Origin: Chryseobacterium shigense
GTDB taxonomy: Bacteria > Bacteroidota > Bacteroidia > Flavobacteriales > Weeksellaceae
Reading direction: 5' to 3'
DNA length: 64,000 bases
Assembly (NCBI RefSeq): GCF_014207845.1
Contig: NZ_JACHLC010000001.1
Location: 62,001 to 126,000, forward strand
Every line of letters begins with the position of its first letter. Within the stretch, counting starts at the first letter, position 1. The translations under genes were made by a program, and so were the position numbers. A model generated the notes under the pieces. It saw only the letters and a list, made by a program, of their open reading frames with translations. It searched no databases and was not told the origin of the DNA. This document shows positions 16,286 through 25,383 of this stretch, piece after piece.

Positions 16286-18355
16286 ATGAAGCGAATACTA
16301 TTTTCTGTTACTTTTTTATCTTCTTTTTGTTTTTCTCAGGAAACAGACAGCCTGAATTTGCAGCAAACAGTAAAAACAGATTCCACATCAATGTCGAAAG
16401 CAAAAATTAAAACCAGTACCATTGAAGATGTTGTAATTACCGGAACCATAAAGCCTTTCAGCAGGTCAAAAAGTCCTGTGGCTGTAGAGGTTTACAGTCA
16501 GAAATTTTTTCAGAAAAATCCTACCCCAAGCATTTTTGAGGCCATAGCGATGGTAAACGGGGTTAAACCACAGCTCAACTGTTCAGTATGCAATACGGGT
16601 GATATCCATATCAACGGTCTGGAAGGTCCGTACACGATGATCCTCATTGATGGAATGCCTATTGTAAGCTCTCTTTCCACAGTATATGGCTTAAGCGGAA
16701 TTCCCAATAGCCTTGTAGACAGGATTGAAGTGGTAAAAGGTCCCGCTTCTTCCATTTATGGTTCCGAGGCAATGGGTGGCGTAATCAATATTATTACCAA
16801 GAATGCATTAACCGCTCCTAAACTAAGCGTTGATGTAATGACAAGCTCCTGGAGCGAAAATAATCTTGATATTTCAACAAAGTTTAATGTCGGAAAGAAT
16901 GCTGCCTCATTGTTGAGCTTAAATTATTTCAGTTTTAAAGAAAAAATAGATCAGAATAAGGATAATTTCACAGATGCAGCATTGCAGAGCAGGATTTCAG
17001 TTTTTAATAAATGGAATTTTAAGAGAAAGGAAAACCGACAGGCGAGTGTTGCACTGAGATATTTATATGAAGACCGTTTTGGCGGTGAGATGCAGTGGAA
17101 CAGATCATACCGTGGAAGTGGTGATATATATGGCGAAAGTATTTATACGAACAGGGCAGAAGTATTCGGGCTGTATCAGTGGCCTTTAAAAGAATATATT
17201 GTTACCCAGTTTTCTTATAATTATCATGATCAGGATTCTTTTTATGGAAGTAACCCGTATAATGCGCTTCAGAAAGTGGCTTTTGCACAGACTTATTGGA
17301 GCAAAAAAGTGGGAAATCACGATCTTACAGGGGGAATTACCTTCAAAAGAACATTCTATGATGATAATACACCGGGAACACTATCTTCAGACGGAATCAC
17401 CAATGCACCGATGAAGTCACCAATCTGGGGGGTCTTTGTACAGGATCAGTGGGAAATCAATGAAAAAAATACATTATTAGTAGGTTACAGATTTGATTAC
17501 GACAAAATTCATCATGAAGTTCACTCACCGAGATTGGCGTGGAAATTTTCTCCGAACCCTTATCATACCTTACGGTTTAATTTTGGAACAGGGTTCAGGG
17601 TGGTAAACCTGTTTACAGAAGATCATGCTGCACTTACAGGCTCAAGGGAGGTAATGATTAAATCAGATCTGAAGCCTGAAAGATCAGTGAACGGAAACCT
17701 CAACTACATCTGGAAAATTCCGGTGGGAAACCGTTTGCTTCAGCTTGATGCATCTGCATTTTATACCTATTTCAGTAATAAGATCGTTGGTGACTTTGAT
17801 TCCGATCCGGATAAAATTATCTATGATAACCTCCACGGATACGGAATTTCAAGGGGAGCTTCCCTCAATGTGGATTTCAGTTTTGGTTTTCCTTTGAGCG
17901 TTGGTTTAGGAGTAACCTATCTGGATGTTTACCAGAAATTTGATGGAGAAACTGAAAAATCACAACAGCTGCATGCACCGAAATGGAGCGGAACGTATAA
18001 TCTTTCGTACAAATTTGTGAATGACCTGGCTATAGATTTTACAGGGCAATTGTATGGGCCAATGCGACTTCCGGTATTGCCAAATGATTACCGCCCGGAA
18101 TACTCGCCTTTTTATTCCCTGGCTAACATTCAGGTTTCAAAAAGCTTCAAATCCGGTTTTGAGATCTACTGCGGGATTAAAAACGTTTTCAATTTTACCC
18201 CTAAAGATCCTCTCATGAGACCTTTTGACCCATTCGACAAATATGTAGATGATCCTAAAAACAATCCCAATCATTATACTTTTGATACAGCTTATGGGTA
18301 CGCGCCGATGCAGAAGATCAGAGGTTTTCTGGGCGTAAAATATACTTTGAAATGA
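16286..18355 (+). CDS. TonB-dependent receptor with a CxxC pair in the plug (metal uptake candidate)
   Basis: 689 residues from the ATG that follows the promoter; the signal peptide ends near residue 18 (FCFSQ). The plug domain (about 45-170) has EDVVITGTIKPF, the unusual cysteine pair NCSVCNTGDIHING at residues 99-102, and IEVVKGPASSIYGSEAMGGV. The barrel ends GVKYTLK. The family transports metal chelates or similar ligands through the outer membrane. The stop codon overlaps the start of an exported thioredoxin-like gene by four bases, so both are one operon. The palindrome across its promoter suggests metal-dependent repression. The ligand (iron, manganese, copper or a chelate) is undetermined. 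Confidence 0.9.
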   Translation: MKRILFSVTFLSSFCFSQETDSLNLQQTVKTDSTSMSKAKIKTSTIEDVVITGTIKPFSRSKSPVAVEVYSQKFFQKNPTPSIFEAIAMVNGVKPQLNCSVCNTGDIHINGLEGPYTMILIDGMPIVSSLSTVYGLSGIPNSLVDRIEVVKGPASSIYGSEAMGGVINIITKNALTAPKLSVDVMTSSWSENNLDISTKFNVGKNAASLLSLNYFSFKEKIDQNKDNFTDAALQSRISVFNKWNFKRKENRQASVALRYLYEDRFGGEMQWNRSYRGSGDIYGESIYTNRAEVFGLYQWPLKEYIVTQFSYNYHDQDSFYGSNPYNALQKVAFAQTYWSKKVGNHDLTGGITFKRTFYDDNTPGTLSSDGITNAPMKSPIWGVFVQDQWEINEKNTLLVGYRFDYDKIHHEVHSPRLAWKFSPNPYHTLRFNFGTGFRVVNLFTEDHAALTGSREVMIKSDLKPERSVNGNLNYIWKIPVGNRLLQLDASAFYTYFSNKIVGDFDSDPDKIIYDNLHGYGISRGASLNVDFSFGFPLSVGLGVTYLDVYQKFDGETEKSQQLHAPKWSGTYNLSYKFVNDLAIDFTGQLYGPMRLPVLPNDYRPEYSPFYSLANIQVSKSFKSGFEIYCGIKNVFNFTPKDPLMRPFDPFDKYVDDPKNNPNHYTFDTAYGYAPMQKIRGFLGVKYTLK

Positions 18356-18813
18356 GAATTTTTATTTTATTTTTAATGTTGGTGCCCTGTTTTTGTCTGT
18401 CTCAGATGAAGACAGGCACTTTTTCCGATCTTGAAACGGTAATGAAAAAAGATCCGAAACCTGTTATTATCCACTTATATACAGATTGGTGTTCGGTCTG
18501 TAAAATGGAAAAGCATGCTTTGAATAAAGATAAGGAAATCGTTGACCTGATCAATGAAAATTTTTATATGGTTAATTTTGAAGCCGAAAAAACGAAAGAA
18601 AAAATACAGTTTCAGGGAAGGGAATTTGAGTATCTGCCGAATGGAAATACCGGAATCCATGAGCTGGCACTGGCTTTGTCTAAAAATAAAGATCAACCGG
18701 TTTATCCTTTATGGATTATTTTGGATAGGAACCTAAATTTGGTTTATTATCATGAAGGGCTGGTTATACCTGAAAAAATAAAGCAGAGACTTTTGGAAAT
18801 TTCTGCTTTGTAG
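18352..18813 (+). CDS. Exported thioredoxin-like protein
   Basis: 153 residues with a signal peptide (cleavage near CLSQ, residue 18) and a thioredoxin-fold active site YTDWCSVCKMEK (cysteines 47 and 50), as in DsbD-gamma/thioredoxin_7 proteins. It should act in the periplasm on disulfides. It is translationally coupled to the TonB receptor by an ATGA overlap. Both proteins carry the tetrapeptide CSVC, the receptor in its plug. This makes a redox relation between the two attractive, but it is not proven. Confidence 0.85.
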   Translation: MRIFILFLMLVPCFCLSQMKTGTFSDLETVMKKDPKPVIIHLYTDWCSVCKMEKHALNKDKEIVDLINENFYMVNFEAEKTKEKIQFQGREFEYLPNGNTGIHELALALSKNKDQPVYPLWIILDRNLNLVYYHEGLVIPEKIKQRLLEISAL

Positions 18814-18941
18814 ATGGTTTTTAATGTGTTTTCTTAAATAGTAAAATTATTTTTTCTGTTTTTACTCTCACAGATTTTGCAGATGGGGCAGATTTTTTTT
18901 AATTGTAAATCTGGAATTTTTTAATTTTTAAATCCTTCAAT

Positions 18942-19412
18942 CTAATGTTCAGCATCAATAAGTACTGCAAGCTGAATGCATGGCTCATTTGAACGGTTGC
19001 TCCACGCATGATTGGTCCCTCTCTGAATAACTATGTCTCCGGGTTTGAGAAGCGTTTCGCCTTCTTCCATGATCAGGTAAAGCTCACCGGAAAGGATGAT
19101 GATATAATCTAAAGTTTGTGTCTGGTGCATCATGGGATGAGGTTCTCCCGCTTTGAACTCTACTCCTAAATTTCTATCGGGCGGAATGGAAACGTAGCGG
19201 AAATAGGTTCCGTTTTTAGGAGTTTGCGGAAATCCTGTATTGGGTATGCTCATTTCTAGTTCCAGGCTTGCCGGCATTTTTTGCGTATTCCAGATGTCTG
19301 AAATAATCAGGCCCGGAAGATGTTCTACTGCATTTTCTGCCTGCTGGTCTTCAATAATGGCAGATTTTCCGTCTTTGATTCCTGTTACGATGCGTCTGGG
19401 TATTGTATTCAT
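18942..19412 (-). CDS. Cupin domain protein
   Basis: 156 residues with a C-terminal cupin barrel. Metal-ligand-like residues lie in GEPHPMMHQTQTLDYIIILSG, and the second cupin motif is LKPGDIVIQRGTNHAWSN. The N-terminal 50 residues resemble cupins fused to transcription-factor-like or dioxygenase-like proteins in Proteobacteria. It is separated from the quinone-oxidoreductase-like gene upstream on the same strand by only three bases, so the two form one transcript under the HxlR-linked promoter. The substrate is unknown. Confidence 0.8.
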   Translation of the reverse strand: MNTIPRRIVTGIKDGKSAIIEDQQAENAVEHLPGLIISDIWNTQKMPASLELEMSIPNTGFPQTPKNGTYFRYVSIPPDRNLGVEFKAGEPHPMMHQTQTLDYIIILSGELYLIMEEGETLLKPGDIVIQRGTNHAWSNRSNEPCIQLAVLIDAEH

Positions 19413-19415
19413 AGA

Positions 19416-20405
19416 TTAATGTTTCATAATTAATTTGTGGCCTTGTGTCTGGTTGTTTTTCAGAATAGAGTGTGCTTTTAAGACTGTATCCAAGGAAAGA
19501 TCTCCTACAATTTTGTAATTGGGTGGAGTGATGGTTCCGTTTTCAATAAGTTTTGAAATTTCTTCCAGGTTTTCTTTATAATAATGGTAATCTTTATTTA
19601 TGCTGTAGGAATAATTGGAAATATTCATAATCACTGTTCCTTTATTGAAAAGGGTTTCATGGGCGTCTTTAGAGATCAAGGCGGTTACATCTGCGTAAGT
19701 ACCGTTGATTTTTAAAACATTTGCAGTGACTTCAGACATATAGTTTCCGACAAGATCAATTCCGAAGTCGAAAAGTTTACTGTTATTAGTATTTAAAAGA
19801 TTGTCCACAAGGTCTTCTTCTTTATAATTAATGATCTGATGATCTTTTAAGCCCAGTCCCAGAAGAATCTGCCTGTTTTCTTCACTTCCAACCGTGGCTG
19901 TAATGTTTTGAAAATGGTTGGCTATTAAAAATTTGATTACAAAGGAACCTACTCCGCCAGTTGCCCCGGTTACTAAAACGCTATCATTATCGTTCAGCTT
20001 TAAACGTTTAACGATCTGTCGTGCCGTAAGTCCGGCGGAAGGAATAGCTGCAGCCTGTTCAAAAGAAATATTTTGAGGCTTAAAGGCTACAATTGCTTCC
20101 GGAACGGCAATATATTCTGCATAAGTTCCGTTGCTTCCCATAGATCCGCTTCCGCAAAATACTTCGTCCCCAATATTGAACTGATTGGCGTTTGAACCTT
20201 TTTCTACCACAATACCTGATAATTCACGGCCTAAAATGGGTGAACTGACCAGTTTCCGTTCCAGTTCATTCTCAATCATCTGGTAATCGATCGGGTTGAA
20301 ACCGCTGGCTTTAATCTGTATTAAAACTTCATGATCTTTTGGTATCGGTTTTTCTATTTCAGTATTTTCAAGCTGGAAATTTTTATTTAACACAATAGCT
20401 TTCAT
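19416..20405 (-). CDS. Zinc-free MDR oxidoreductase (quinone-oxidoreductase-like)
   Basis: 329 residues from the ATG at 20405. An in-frame TTG at 20426 lies inside the promoter box, so I do not use it. Medium-chain dehydrogenase fold: MKAIVLNKNFQLEN at the start, GFNPIDYQMIE and VLVTGATGGVGSFVIKFLI as the NADPH-binding glycine-rich loop. Zinc-binding cysteines are absent, as in quinone oxidoreductases. It probably reduces quinones or enals using NADPH. It is divergent from an HxlR-family regulator whose palindromic sites lie between the two genes, and it is followed by a cupin gene. Confidence 0.85.
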   Translation of the reverse strand: MKAIVLNKNFQLENTEIEKPIPKDHEVLIQIKASGFNPIDYQMIENELERKLVSSPILGRELSGIVVEKGSNANQFNIGDEVFCGSGSMGSNGTYAEYIAVPEAIVAFKPQNISFEQAAAIPSAGLTARQIVKRLKLNDNDSVLVTGATGGVGSFVIKFLIANHFQNITATVGSEENRQILLGLGLKDHQIINYKEEDLVDNLLNTNNSKLFDFGIDLVGNYMSEVTANVLKINGTYADVTALISKDAHETLFNKGTVIMNISNYSYSINKDYHYYKENLEEISKLIENGTITPPNYKIVGDLSLDTVLKAHSILKNNQTQGHKLIMKH

Positions 20406-20423
20406 AAAAAGTAATTTGATGAA

Positions 20424-20431
20424 CAAATGTA
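20424..20431 (-). promoter_or_regulatory. -7 box of the oxidoreductase/cupin operon
   Basis: On the minus strand TACATTTG matches TAnnTTTG, 18 bases before the ATG at 20405. Confidence 0.55.
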
Positions 20432-20445
20432 AAAAGAGAATAGTT

Positions 20446-20453
20446 TATATTTG
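20446..20453 (+). promoter_or_regulatory. -7 box of the HxlR regulator gene
   Basis: TATATTTG matches TAnnTTTG, 44 bases before the ATG at 20498. The transcription start would fall inside the palindromes at 20455-20483. Confidence 0.55.
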
Positions 20454-20454
20454 C

Positions 20455-20483
20455 TACCAGTTAACTATTGGTAACCAGTTACC
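20455..20483. promoter_or_regulatory. Overlapping palindromes, likely HxlR operator
   Basis: Two inverted repeats overlap: TACCA-N9-TGGTA (20455-20473) and GGTAAC-CA-GTTACC (20470-20483). They sit between the divergent HxlR and oxidoreductase genes, just downstream of the HxlR -7 box. This fits autorepression together with control of the oxidoreductase. Confidence 0.65.
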
Positions 20484-20497
20484 TTAATGAAACCATT

Positions 20498-20884
20498 ATG
20501 GCAAAAATTACGGAAAACGGCATAGAAAGAGAGGCAAGCTGTACGGAAGAACTGTTTGCCATGCGCGACAGCCTGGATGTTTTGGGAGGAAAGTGGAAAC
20601 TGATGATTCTGCGTTACCTTACCAACAGAACGGATCAGCAGATTCATTTTAAGAAACTGCAGCGGGGAATTGACGGAATTTCTGCCAAAATGCTCAGCAA
20701 AGAACTGAAAGAACTTGAGCTCAATCTTCTCATCACAAGAACAATTCAGGATACAAAGCCAATTACAGTAACCTATGCTGTTACAGAATATGGGAAATCA
20801 GTTTTACCGGTAACGGAAACATTGGTGAACTGGGGGATTATCCATCGGGAGAAGATCAAGGCATCGATGGGAGCAGAGAATTGA
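20498..20884 (+). CDS. HxlR-family winged-helix regulator
   Basis: 128 residues from ATG 20498; the TTG ten codons earlier lies in the operator. The HxlR pattern is complete: CTEELFAMRDSLDVLGGKWK, a cysteine near the N-terminus, HFKKLQRGIDGISAKMLSKE as recognition region, and ITVTYAVTEYGKSVLPV as wing. HxlR regulators respond to reactive electrophiles such as aldehydes and quinones, often through that cysteine, and commonly control a divergent oxidoreductase. The arrangement here is exactly that. Confidence 0.92.
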   Translation: MAKITENGIEREASCTEELFAMRDSLDVLGGKWKLMILRYLTNRTDQQIHFKKLQRGIDGISAKMLSKELKELELNLLITRTIQDTKPITVTYAVTEYGKSVLPVTETLVNWGIIHREKIKASMGAEN

Positions 20885-21076
20885 AAGATTAAAGGATTTA
20901 AAGATTTAAAAATTCCGAGTTTGCAATTAAAGAAACAACTTTATCTTTATTATGAGCCTTCAGATGAAATAATCTCAAAAGTATTCAACCCCAAAAAAAT
21001 TTTGAGATTTGCTTCATCATGCCTGAACTGCATTTGCAGATCTGCAGTTTGTTCTTAACGGTAGTTCTTTATAAAA

Positions 21077-21442
21077 TTATTTCAAAAGCACAGCAATTAT
21101 TGCCAATATCGCAGGTAATGCCTGTACAAAAAATATCCTCTTTGTTGCAGAAACAGCCCCATAAATTCCGGCTACAGCTACACATCCCAAAAAGAACAGT
21201 GCAATATTATCCTGCCACTTCGGATCTTCAATTAAGAAAGACCAGATCAGTCCTGTAGCAAGAAAACCGTTATAAAGCCCCTGATTGGCAGCCAGACCTT
21301 TTGTAGGTTTAAACATTTCTGCCGGTAAAGCAGCTTTGAACACTTCTTTTCCTTTGGTTTCCCAGGCGAACATTTCCATCCACAGGATATAAATATGCTC
21401 CAGCGCAACGATGGCGATCAGAATTTTGGCAACGAGTTCCAT
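21077..21442 (-). CDS. DUF1304 family membrane protein
   Basis: 121 residues with four predicted membrane helices: LIAIVALEHIYILWMEMFAW at the start and FVQALPAILAIIAVLL at the end. ALEHIYILWMEMFAWETKG and LAANQGLYNGFLATGL are the DUF1304 signatures. Full length for the family. The function is unknown; relatives are small inner-membrane proteins. It is divergent from a Crp/Fnr-type regulator gene 67 bases away, which may control it. Confidence 0.85.
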   Translation of the reverse strand: MELVAKILIAIVALEHIYILWMEMFAWETKGKEVFKAALPAEMFKPTKGLAANQGLYNGFLATGLIWSFLIEDPKWQDNIALFFLGCVAVAGIYGAVSATKRIFFVQALPAILAIIAVLLK

Positions 21443-21461
21443 TACTTAAATGTTTTTGATT

Positions 21462-21492
21462 TTGTAAAACTAAAAAAATAAAGTTAAGTTTG
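21462..21492 (+). promoter_or_regulatory. Promoter of the Crp/Fnr-type regulator gene
   Basis: TTG at 21462-21464, a 20-base spacer and TAAGTTTG at 21485-21492, 17 bases before the ATG. It is one of the best matches to the Bacteroidota promoter consensus in the window. Confidence 0.7.
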
Positions 21493-21509
21493 GTTACTTA
21501 ATTGAAAAG

Positions 21510-22082
21510 ATGAATACTTTCAAAGCACATTTAAATAAATTTATTACAGTTACAGATGAGGAGTATGCGTCCATATTTTCTTTTTTTGAGGAAATGGAAG
21601 TGAAGAAAAAGCAGAGCCTGATGCTTAGCGGGGATATCTGCAGATCAATGTATTTTGTCTCTGTGGGTTGTCTGAGAAAGTTTTTCGTCAACGAGAAAGG
21701 AACAGAACAAACCACCGAATTTGCGATAGAAAACTGGTGGATTACGGATACTTTTGCCTATGAAAGACAGATTCATTCAGATTTTTGTATCCAGGCAGTG
21801 GAGCGTTCCGTTATTCTTGTTATAGATCTTCAGCAGCAGGAACTTTTACTGCAGAAGCATCCTGTTATGGAGCGTTATTTCAGGATGATCTATCAGAGGG
21901 CTTATGCAGCTTCTGAAAGACGGATCCGTTATCTGTATGAAATGTCCAGGGAAGAATTATATGTCCATTTCAGTGAGCTGTATCCATGGTTTATCCAAAG
22001 GATTCCACAATATCTGATTGCTTCTTTCCTAAATCTTACTCCTGAATATCTGAGTGAAATAAGAGCAAAATTACGTTCTTAA
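21510..22082 (+). CDS. Crp/Fnr-family transcription regulator
   Basis: 190 residues. An N-terminal cyclic-nucleotide-binding-like beta roll (VKKKQSLMLSGDICRSMYFVSVGCLRKFF) is followed by a C-terminal helix-turn-helix region (IASFLNLTPEYLSEIRAKLR). The phosphate-binding cassette for cAMP is not conserved, and there are no Fnr-type iron-sulfur cysteine clusters. The signal is unknown, as in most Bacteroidota members. The downstream DoxX-like and carboxymuconolactone decarboxylase-like genes on the same strand (gap 63 bases) are likely targets or operon partners. Confidence 0.88.
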   Translation: MNTFKAHLNKFITVTDEEYASIFSFFEEMEVKKKQSLMLSGDICRSMYFVSVGCLRKFFVNEKGTEQTTEFAIENWWITDTFAYERQIHSDFCIQAVERSVILVIDLQQQELLLQKHPVMERYFRMIYQRAYAASERRIRYLYEMSREELYVHFSELYPWFIQRIPQYLIASFLNLTPEYLSEIRAKLRS

Positions 22083-22145
22083 ACCAGTTTAAGATTTTTA
22101 CCGTTTATAAATCGGACATTTGTCATGTTATTAAAAGCCAATATC

Positions 22146-22577
22146 ATGACAGATAAAAATATTCAGTTCCCGCAGTTGTTTTTAAGACTTGCTCTTTCGG
22201 TGACCATGCTTTCTGCCGTGGCGGACAGATTTGGTTTCTGGGGAAAAGACTCTGCATGGGGGAACTGGGAGAATTTTGAAAATTATACCCAAAAACTCAC
22301 CTTCTTTCTTCCGGAAAGCCTAAGTGTATTTTCTGCTTACACAGCTACTTTTTTTGAGATCCTTTTCCCTCTGATGCTTCTTGCAGGCTGGAAAACTAGG
22401 ATTGCTGCCTGCGGAGCCGGATTTCTGCTACTTGTCTTTGCCCTGTCAATGACCATCGCATTAGGATGTAAAGCACCTTTGGATTATTCTGTCTGGGTGG
22501 GAAGTGCCGCAGCTTTTTTATTGGCAGTTCAGCCGAAATATTTATTCAGTATAGATCAATTAACCAACAAATTATAA
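22146..22577 (+). CDS. DoxX-like small membrane protein
   Basis: 143 residues from the second ATG; an ATG seven codons earlier (22125) is equally in frame and cannot be excluded. Four membrane helices are predicted: LFLRLALSVTMLSAVADRFG first, then segments near residues 60-80, 85-105 and 110-130. This is the DoxX/SURF4-like pattern of small inner-membrane proteins often linked with redox stress. The next gene starts four bases after its stop, so the two form an operon. Confidence 0.8.
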   Translation: MTDKNIQFPQLFLRLALSVTMLSAVADRFGFWGKDSAWGNWENFENYTQKLTFFLPESLSVFSAYTATFFEILFPLMLLAGWKTRIAACGAGFLLLVFALSMTIALGCKAPLDYSVWVGSAAAFLLAVQPKYLFSIDQLTNKL

Positions 22578-22581
22578 TATT

Positions 22582-23025
22582 ATGAGCGCAAGATTAAATA
22601 TTGCCAATGTAGATTCAGCTGCTTACAAAGCAATGCTTGGACTGGAAGGATACCTTCAGACCATTTCTTTAAACCATATTCAGAAAGAATTAATTAAGAT
22701 CAGGGCTTCACAGATCAACAGATGTGCTTTCTGTCTCGATATGCACGCGAAAGATGCCCTTAAATACGGTGAAACAACTCAAAGGATTTTTATCCTTAAC
22801 GGCTGGAGAGAAGCAAAAGATTTTTTCACGGAAGAAGAACAGGTACTTTTGGCTATGACAGAGGAAATTACCCTGATCAGCGATAAAGGCCTTACGGAAG
22901 AAACATTCCAGAAAGCAAAACAGTATTTTGATGATGCAAAAATAGCACAGATTATTATGGCTATTGTAACCATCAATGCATGGAACAGGATTGCAGTAAG
23001 CACCCATCTTGAAGTGCCGAAATAG
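22582..23025 (+). CDS. Carboxymuconolactone decarboxylase family protein (AhpD-like)
   Basis: 147 residues with the AhpD core motif RCAFCLDMHAKDALKYGE (CxxC followed by the catalytic-type histidine) around residues 49-60. Family members are alkylhydroperoxidase-type peroxidases that use the CxxC pair. It is tightly coupled to the DoxX-like gene and follows a Crp-type regulator, which suggests an oxidative or electrophile stress unit. A strong terminator ends the unit. Confidence 0.9.
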   Translation: MSARLNIANVDSAAYKAMLGLEGYLQTISLNHIQKELIKIRASQINRCAFCLDMHAKDALKYGETTQRIFILNGWREAKDFFTEEEQVLLAMTEEITLISDKGLTEETFQKAKQYFDDAKIAQIIMAIVTINAWNRIAVSTHLEVPK

Positions 23026-23052
23026 TTTATTGCCTGAAAAAGTTATTTACAC

Positions 23053-23080
23053 AAAGAGTCTTCAGTTTTGAAGACTCTTT
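23053..23080 (+). terminator. Terminator of the DoxX/AhpD operon
   Basis: A perfect 12-bp stem (23053-23064 with 23069-23080) with a GTTT loop, followed by CGTTTTT, 27 bases after the stop. Confidence 0.9.
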
Positions 23081-23273
23081 CGTTTTTGTGATATGGATTT
23101 TATATTGATGAATAAATGATAGCAATGAAGTTTTATTTTTAATTTTTTTTCGTGATAAAGCTGTTTTAGTAGAAAATAAATCATTCAAATTTGAATTTTT
23201 TTAAATTAATTATTATACTATTCGTAACATTTTTGACATTTTTCTACTAACTGCATGAATCAATAAAAAAAAT

Positions 23274-25361
23274 ATGAAAAAAACAACTACAATTATTAAG
23301 GCTTTAGCCTTCACTTTATCTGTTGGTTTTGCTCCATTTGTTTTGGTAAATGCACAGGAGAAAAAAACGGAACTTTCTGTTAAAGATTTACCAAGAATTT
23401 CTACATCTTCAGCAATGGGGAATTTTTATGCAAGCTTTAACGGGCAGAACATTCCTACAGACTTCCTGATAACAAATTTGAAAAAATGGCTGGGAACTGA
23501 CAGCAACCACACCTTTGAGTTGGTAACCGCCAAAACAGACGAGCTGGGAATAAAACATTCTGTCTTCCAGCATTATTACAAAAATGTAAAAGTAGCGGAT
23601 GAATTGATACTGGTGCATGAAAAAGACGGGAAAGTTACCTATGTAAACGGGGAGTTAACACCGGATATTAACCTGGCCATCCAGCAACCGCTTACCAAAA
23701 CGGAAGTTGAAAATATTGTGAATGCCGATCTGAGAATAAGTGATGTAACCTTTGCAGATTTTGGGCAGGTAATTACAAAAGTGTATGCCGGTAAAGGAGT
23801 GGATCTGCATTCGGTTTCCCAGATAGATGCCCTTTCCCTGAAAACTTTACAGGGTTATATGTATTATATAGATAACGGAACAAAGCAGATTGTAAAGAAA
23901 TCAGAAAAAATACACCGTCATAACATAACCCCTGTTATTAACAATATTTCAACTGGTAAGCCTGCTGCAGGAATTACATCTGTGGTCAGTCCTTTTCTGG
24001 ACACTTCTTCTACAAGTGCTACCTATTATAAAGGAAATCAGCAAATTACTGTAGATTCTTACAACGGAGCCTTCCGTTTAAAGGATAATGCAAGGAATGT
24101 ACATACGCTTGACGGAACGGGATGGGATGGTAGCGGAAGCGCTGCTTCAGGGTTGTCAGGTACAATTAATGAATATACCAACAGTACGGCCAACTATACG
24201 GCAGCAGCTACTAAACCTGCTGCGGAAGTACACTGGGCAATGGAGAAGGCACATGATTATTACGTAAGCAGACATAACAGGAACTCTTACGATGGCAGCG
24301 GATCTATTATAAGAAACTATTATAATATTAATTTTAATAGAAATGCCACTACCGGTGCGGGACAAACACCAATTGACGGGACTAATGCAGCAGCAATTGA
24401 TCAGCAGGGAATTGTAGCAATGGTCTATGGCAGCGGTTTATATCAGGGGCAATCAGGATATTTTGGTCCTATTGTAGGGATAGATGTGGCAGGGCACGAA
24501 TATTCACACTTAATGGTCAGCAGAACAGCTAACCTTACCTATGAGGCCGAATCCGGAGCTCTGAACGAATCTTTTGCAGATATATTTGGTACAGCTATAG
24601 AGTTTTATTCCAATGTAAACCCGAACTGGACTATTGCCGAAGGAATTCCAAATGCAGGACTTGGTGCCACTTATTTCAGAAATATGGCCAATCCTAATGC
24701 GGGCGCAAATCAGATTGGAGGGCAGCAGCCTGATACGTATCAGGGGACTAATTGGGCAAGTACAGCACCTCCGTACACCCAGACAAATGATCATGGAGGG
24801 GTGCATAAAAACAGTGGAGTAGGAAACTATTGGTTTTACCTGCTTTCCCAGGGAGGATCAGGGACTAATGATAACGGAACGGCATTCAATGTTACAGGAA
24901 TTACCATACAGAAAGCGGAAAAAATTGCGTTCAGAACTTTAACTACTTATCTTACGGCAAACAGTGGCTATATTAATGCTTACGACCAGTCCAAGCAGGC
25001 CGCTATTGATCTGTATGGTGCCAATTCCAACGAACTGCAGCAGGTAGAAAATGCATGGTGTGCTGTAGGGCTGGGTAACTGTGCCAAGCTGTTAGCTGTT
25101 GATGAAACCATTAAATCTGATCTTCAGAATATTAAAATTTATCCTAATCCGGCTAGTAACGGACAGTTTACTATTGAATCTACACTTAAAGGAAGTGCAG
25201 ATTATGAAATATATGATCTATCAGGGAAACTGATAAAATCGGCTGAAAAACTGGAAAAAGGAATCAACAGGGTAAACGGCAGCGGAATACAGGCAGGAGT
25301 TTATTTAATAAAAATAAATGCAGATGGAAATGTTATTTCGAAAAAAATCGTTGTTAAATAA
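23274..25361 (+). CDS. Secreted M4 (thermolysin-type) metalloprotease with type IX sorting tail
   Basis: 695 residues. Signal peptide to about residue 28, then an FTP/PepSY-type propeptide (about 35-220). The peptidase domain has the zinc site HEYSH at 408-412 and the third ligand in NESFADIFG (E432), and the catalytic histidine region NDHGGVHKNSGVGNYWFY. The last 75 residues (IKIYPNPASNGQFTIES to IVVK) are a type A type IX secretion sorting domain. It should be secreted, matured by propeptide removal, and degrade extracellular proteins. It stands alone with its own terminator. Confidence 0.95.
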   Translation: MKKTTTIIKALAFTLSVGFAPFVLVNAQEKKTELSVKDLPRISTSSAMGNFYASFNGQNIPTDFLITNLKKWLGTDSNHTFELVTAKTDELGIKHSVFQHYYKNVKVADELILVHEKDGKVTYVNGELTPDINLAIQQPLTKTEVENIVNADLRISDVTFADFGQVITKVYAGKGVDLHSVSQIDALSLKTLQGYMYYIDNGTKQIVKKSEKIHRHNITPVINNISTGKPAAGITSVVSPFLDTSSTSATYYKGNQQITVDSYNGAFRLKDNARNVHTLDGTGWDGSGSAASGLSGTINEYTNSTANYTAAATKPAAEVHWAMEKAHDYYVSRHNRNSYDGSGSIIRNYYNINFNRNATTGAGQTPIDGTNAAAIDQQGIVAMVYGSGLYQGQSGYFGPIVGIDVAGHEYSHLMVSRTANLTYEAESGALNESFADIFGTAIEFYSNVNPNWTIAEGIPNAGLGATYFRNMANPNAGANQIGGQQPDTYQGTNWASTAPPYTQTNDHGGVHKNSGVGNYWFYLLSQGGSGTNDNGTAFNVTGITIQKAEKIAFRTLTTYLTANSGYINAYDQSKQAAIDLYGANSNELQQVENAWCAVGLGNCAKLLAVDETIKSDLQNIKIYPNPASNGQFTIESTLKGSADYEIYDLSGKLIKSAEKLEKGINRVNGSGIQAGVYLIKINADGNVISKKIVVK

Positions 25362-25383
25362 CTACATTTAAATAGGTATTATA

